A DNA stretch of 16,169 nt, taken from JANXVV01 sp038230975. GTDB lineage: Bacteria; Planctomycetota; Phycisphaerae; Tepidisphaerales; Tepidisphaeraceae. This document shows positions 14,027 through 16,169 of the stretch, in pieces (the stretch's first letter is position 1; every line of letters starts with the position of its first letter). Both the position numbers and the translations under genes were made by a program. The DNA is taken from NCBI GenBank assembly GCA_038230975.1, contig JBBRMF010000106.1:1-16169 (forward strand), in the 5' to 3' direction. The notes under the pieces are model-generated. The model made no database searches. It was not told the DNA's origin and worked only from the letters and a program-made list of their open reading frames with translations.

Positions 14027-14416
14027 ATGGACGCGCAACTCGATAGTTTGAAATTCGACAGCAACGGCCTTGTTCCCGTGATCGTTCAGGATGTGGTCAA
14101 CGGTCAAGTGCTCATGATGGCTTACGCGAATCGTGAAGCCTTGAACAAGACGCTTGAGACGGGCAAGATCCACACGTACAGCCGCAGTCGTGGTAGACTG
14201 GCCCTGAAGGGCGAAAGCAGCGGACACTTCCAGTTGGTGAAATCCGTTCTAACGGACTGTGATCGGGACGTCGTGCTATTCAAGGTCGAGCAAGTCGTGG
14301 CTGCTTGCCATGAGGGATACCGAAGCTGCTTTTTCCGCGAGTATCAAGCGGGAAAGCAAGAATGGAAGATCATCGCGGAGAAGGCGTTTGATCCGGATGC
14401 GGTTTATCACAAGTGA
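14027..14416 (+). CDS. hisI: Phosphoribosyl-AMP cyclohydrolase
   Basis: The third step of histidine synthesis: it opens the purine ring of phosphoribosyl-AMP in the cytoplasm. At 129 residues it is a stand-alone HisI, not fused to the HisE pyrophosphohydrolase. The family core is clear: YSRSRG (51-56), LKGESSGH (60-67), the metal-binding DCDRD (D77, D79, D81) and the cysteines C94 (AACHEGY) and C101 (RSCFF). Family members usually have LW before xKGE; here it is L58-A59. I start at ATG 14027 because MDAQLDSLKF fits a normal HisI N-terminus. The frame is open 34 codons further upstream but that part is poor protein sequence. No other his gene is in the window, so it is not in a his operon here. 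Its neighbours are an unrelated exported protein and a K+ transporter subunit. Confidence 0.93.
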   Translation: MDAQLDSLKFDSNGLVPVIVQDVVNGQVLMMAYANREALNKTLETGKIHTYSRSRGRLALKGESSGHFQLVKSVLTDCDRDVVLFKVEQVVAACHEGYRSCFFREYQAGKQEWKIIAEKAFDPDAVYHK

Positions 14417-14480
14417 AGCTGATCGCTGTCTGACCCATCGTAATCTTTAGCGTCGTAAACACCTCAAGCGACCGGATGCC

Positions 14481-15737
14481 GTGCCTCCGCCTGCCAAAAA
14501 AAATCCCGCTCCGCCTCAACCGCTTTCCGCGTCATCGACGGATGACTTCGGCAAGGAGTTGGTCAATTGGCTATTCCCCGCCTACGTCACTTTGGTTGTC
14601 CTCTGCATCTTCCTCCTCCAGGCTCCTGGAATGATGCCGCAGGGCAACTCGATGAATTTTGACCGCTCCGTGCTGACCGCAGTCAACGCGGCAACACTCA
14701 CCGGATTCCCGCAATCCATTCGTCCCGGAAATCTTCGCGCATCAGGCCAGGTACTTGTACTCTTTTTAACGATCGCCGGTTCACTGTTTTCGCTCGTTGT
14801 GGGTGGATTGGCGATGCGAAGAATTCTGCGCCTTCGATATACCGATCGACAGGTCATTCAAGCCGCCGGCATTTCAGTCGTCCTCTCGTTGCTCTTCGGC
14901 GCGGCTGGATTATGCGGCATTCGTTCTTCCTTCTTAGCCGCGCTGTCGCAGGGTGTTTCTGCCTTCGGCAACAGTGGCATGGCCATGGGTGAACCGTTTT
15001 CGATCACCGCTTGGCAGACCCATTTGATCGTCGTTCCCATGATGTTTCTGGGCGGAATCGGCATCACCGTATTGATGGAATTGGTGGACCTTTTCATCCA
15101 GGGGCGGCCCCTCTCCAAGCATAGCCGAACCGTACTTGCCTGGTCGCTTGGACTCTACGTGACCGCAGTTGTGGCCTTGACGTTCATTCAAGGATTGGCC
15201 ACGGGTGGATTCGCGGTCCAGGATAAGTTTGCCAAATCATTGGCTGCCAGTTCTGTCGTCGCGTTCAACAGCCGCACGGCCGGGATTGCCTTTGAATTCG
15301 TATCGGTCTATCCGCACGCGATGCAATGGGCCATTATGGTATTGATGATCCTCGGCGCTTCATCCGGTGGAACGGGGGGCGGGCTGAAAGTTTCCACGCT
15401 CGCCGTCCTCAGTTCCGGAACCCGCCGGCTGCTGCGCGGCGATAGCCCGGGCCGACCGATGGGGATCGCGATCACCTGGCTGGGAATCTATCTTGGAATC
15501 GCATTTCTGGGGATGCTCATGATGCTTTTTGCTGAGCCCCAACTGGCTCCGGAGCAGACTTTATTTTTGACGATCAGCGCGCTGAGCAATGTCGGGCTTT
15601 CACATGATCTATTGCCCAACATGCCGAAGGGCACGTTTATTCTGGCCGCTCTGATGCTTGCGGGCCGAATGGTTCCACTTTTAATTCTCTGGTGGATGGC
15701 CGATTCAACGAACGATGCGGAAGTAGCGGTTGGATAA
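14481..15737 (+). CDS. Trk/Ktr-type potassium uptake membrane subunit (TrkH/KtrB-like)
   Basis: A 418-residue inner-membrane protein of the Trk/Ktr/HKT superfamily that lets K+ (or Na+) into the cell. The four pore-loop repeats can be read: NAATLTGFPQ (69-78), SAFGNSGMAMG (160-170), VAFNSRTAGI (260-269) and ISALSNVGLS (365-374), each with the conserved selectivity-filter glycine (G75, G166, G268, G372). GASSGGTGGGLKVSTLAVL (292-310) is also typical. About eight membrane segments separate the loops. A proline- and lysine-rich tail of ~25 residues precedes the first. The start is GTG 14481 with no good ribosome site; an ATG at 14476 is out of frame. These channels normally need a cytosolic RCK partner (TrkA/KtrA), and none is in the window. 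It follows hisI by 64 bases without an obvious terminator. Confidence 0.9.
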   Translation: MPPPAKKNPAPPQPLSASSTDDFGKELVNWLFPAYVTLVVLCIFLLQAPGMMPQGNSMNFDRSVLTAVNAATLTGFPQSIRPGNLRASGQVLVLFLTIAGSLFSLVVGGLAMRRILRLRYTDRQVIQAAGISVVLSLLFGAAGLCGIRSSFLAALSQGVSAFGNSGMAMGEPFSITAWQTHLIVVPMMFLGGIGITVLMELVDLFIQGRPLSKHSRTVLAWSLGLYVTAVVALTFIQGLATGGFAVQDKFAKSLAASSVVAFNSRTAGIAFEFVSVYPHAMQWAIMVLMILGASSGGTGGGLKVSTLAVLSSGTRRLLRGDSPGRPMGIAITWLGIYLGIAFLGMLMMLFAEPQLAPEQTLFLTISALSNVGLSHDLLPNMPKGTFILAALMLAGRMVPLLILWWMADSTNDAEVAVG

Positions 15738-15768
15738 GTACACCCCCACTACCTGCTCGGATTCGGCC

Positions 15769-15787
15769 CATCGCAAAGCGTGCGATG
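15769..15787. repeat. Small hairpin downstream of the potassium transporter stop
   Basis: CATCGCA and TGCGATG pair perfectly (7 bp) around the loop AAGCG, 31 bases after the stop codon. No T-run follows, so it is a weak terminator candidate at best. Confidence 0.4.
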
Positions 15788-15814
15788 CAACAGAATGCAA
15801 CAAAATGCAACAGT
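15785..15814. repeat. Three tandem 10-base units, ATGCAACARA type
   Basis: ATGCAACAGA, ATGCAACAAA and ATGCAACAGT follow each other directly. Units differ at one or two positions. The array is too short and has no spacers, so it is not CRISPR. It overlaps the right arm of the hairpin at 15769-15787 by 3 bases. Confidence 0.75.
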
Positions 15815-15972
15815 TTTGGGGGTGTCGCAAAATACAAAATTTCGTCGGTTCCGGGGCAGGCGGGCGGATTTGTCCTACTTGATTGTATGGAAGTAAGGGG
15901 CTGATTCGCAGTTTTGTATTTCCCGGTTTTATTATCGTCCAATTGGAAAAGGGGACACCATTCGATTTGATC

Positions 15973-15985
15973 TCGTAGGGTCCGC
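15973..15985 (+). repeat. Half copy of the CGTAGGGTCCGC hairpin element
   Basis: TCGTAGGGTCCGC here is identical to 3281-3293, the left arm of the perfect hairpin between the glycosyltransferase genes. The expected right arm has diverged (CTGCCGACCG follows), so this looks like a decayed copy. Confidence 0.55.
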
Positions 15986-16116
15986 ACTGCCGACCGATTT
16001 TAACGCCGTGTGGAGATGGCCCATTCTTTGACGACCCGACCAAAGCGATATTGGCGCATGGCGATGGACGGTATTCAGCGTGAAGCCAACGGGCCGCAGT
16101 GAGCTTGGGGAAAAAT

Positions 16117-16169
16117 GGTGGCATGGGCGTCTCGCCCGTGCTTTCTTCCCAAAAGAACGCGGGCGAGAC
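16117..16169 (+). repeat. Interspersed palindromic repeat, copy 3 (cut by window end)
   Basis: Left arm complete (16117-16140, the same ATG/GTG variant as copy 2), a 17-base loop with TTCTT and AAGAA ends able to pair, then the first 12 bases of the right arm before the window ends. Plus orientation. Confidence 0.85.

Larger units (their letters stand above)
15738..16116. other. Non-coding repeat-rich region after the potassium transporter gene
   Basis: About 380 bases without a credible gene. The open frames on both strands here have repetitive, low-plausibility translations and no ribosome sites. It contains a 7-bp hairpin (15769-15787), a 10-base tandem repeat (15785-15814), a 10-bp inverted repeat (15830-15839 with 15912-15921) and a 13-base half copy of the 3279-3312 hairpin (15973-15985). 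It looks like a landing zone for small dispersed elements. Promoters for a gene beyond the window could lie at its right end, but I see none I would call. Confidence 0.6.

Noticed and set aside
15785..15814. CRISPR-like array
   Set aside because: Units are 10 bases, directly joined and only three; there are no spacers and no cas genes.
15705..16124. 139-codon minus-strand open frame after the potassium transporter gene
   Set aside because: It overlaps the end of the transporter gene and consists of repeat sequence, with low-plausibility composition and no ribosome site.
1..16169. tRNA, rRNA or riboswitch
   Set aside because: I found no cloverleaf, conserved rRNA stretch or known aptamer core by eye; short or divergent RNAs could still be missed without a covariance search.

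Overview
The window looks like chromosomal DNA of a planctomycete, most likely an uncultured or environmental member of the Phycisphaerae. Three things suggest this. A predicted exported protein of the planctomycete-typical DUF1598 family lies at 12552-13892. There are three copies of an interspersed palindrome with the core GGGCGTCTCGCCC, a repeat type common in Planctomycetota and Verrucomicrobiota genomes. Shine-Dalgarno use is patchy, with some GTG starts. The lineage is an inference. No rRNA or ribosomal protein gene is present to fix it.

Region 1 (1-9174) is a surface-glycan locus. On the plus strand are the C-terminal part of a DegT/DnrJ/EryC1/StrS sugar aminotransferase, cut by the window edge, and an FkbM-type methyltransferase with a long N-terminal extension. 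Facing them is a run of five minus-strand genes, read from 9174 down to 1616. They encode a chimeric glycoside hydrolase/GT2 glycosyltransferase with membrane segments, an MsbA/NdvA-type ABC exporter, a GT-B-like glycosyltransferase, a GT2 glycosyltransferase with an extra C-terminal domain, and a small protein with a PD-(D/E)XK nuclease-like motif pattern. Their order suggests an assembly, trimming and export route for a glycan or glycoconjugate. The last gene is the odd one out. Repeats fill two of the gaps in this run.

Region 2 (9175-12460) starts with a 308-base divergent intergenic region. It leads to a plus-strand pair: an Old Yellow Enzyme-like flavin oxidoreductase with an unusual active site and an incomplete Fe-S cysteine set, followed by a GH88-type unsaturated glucuronyl hydrolase. 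Both could act on unsaturated uronic acid units released by polysaccharide lyases. That link is an inference.

Region 3 (12461-16169) holds the DUF1598 protein (minus strand), divergent from hisI (phosphoribosyl-AMP cyclohydrolase), then a Trk/Ktr-type potassium translocating subunit. After it comes about 380 bases of non-coding sequence with small repeats, ending in a third palindrome copy that runs off the window.

I see no tRNA, rRNA, CRISPR array, intact insertion sequence or phage gene. The most interesting points are the GH-GT2 chimera beside an ABC exporter, the altered OYE family member paired with GH88, the nuclease-like protein in a glycan operon, and the conserved asymmetry of the palindromic repeats.
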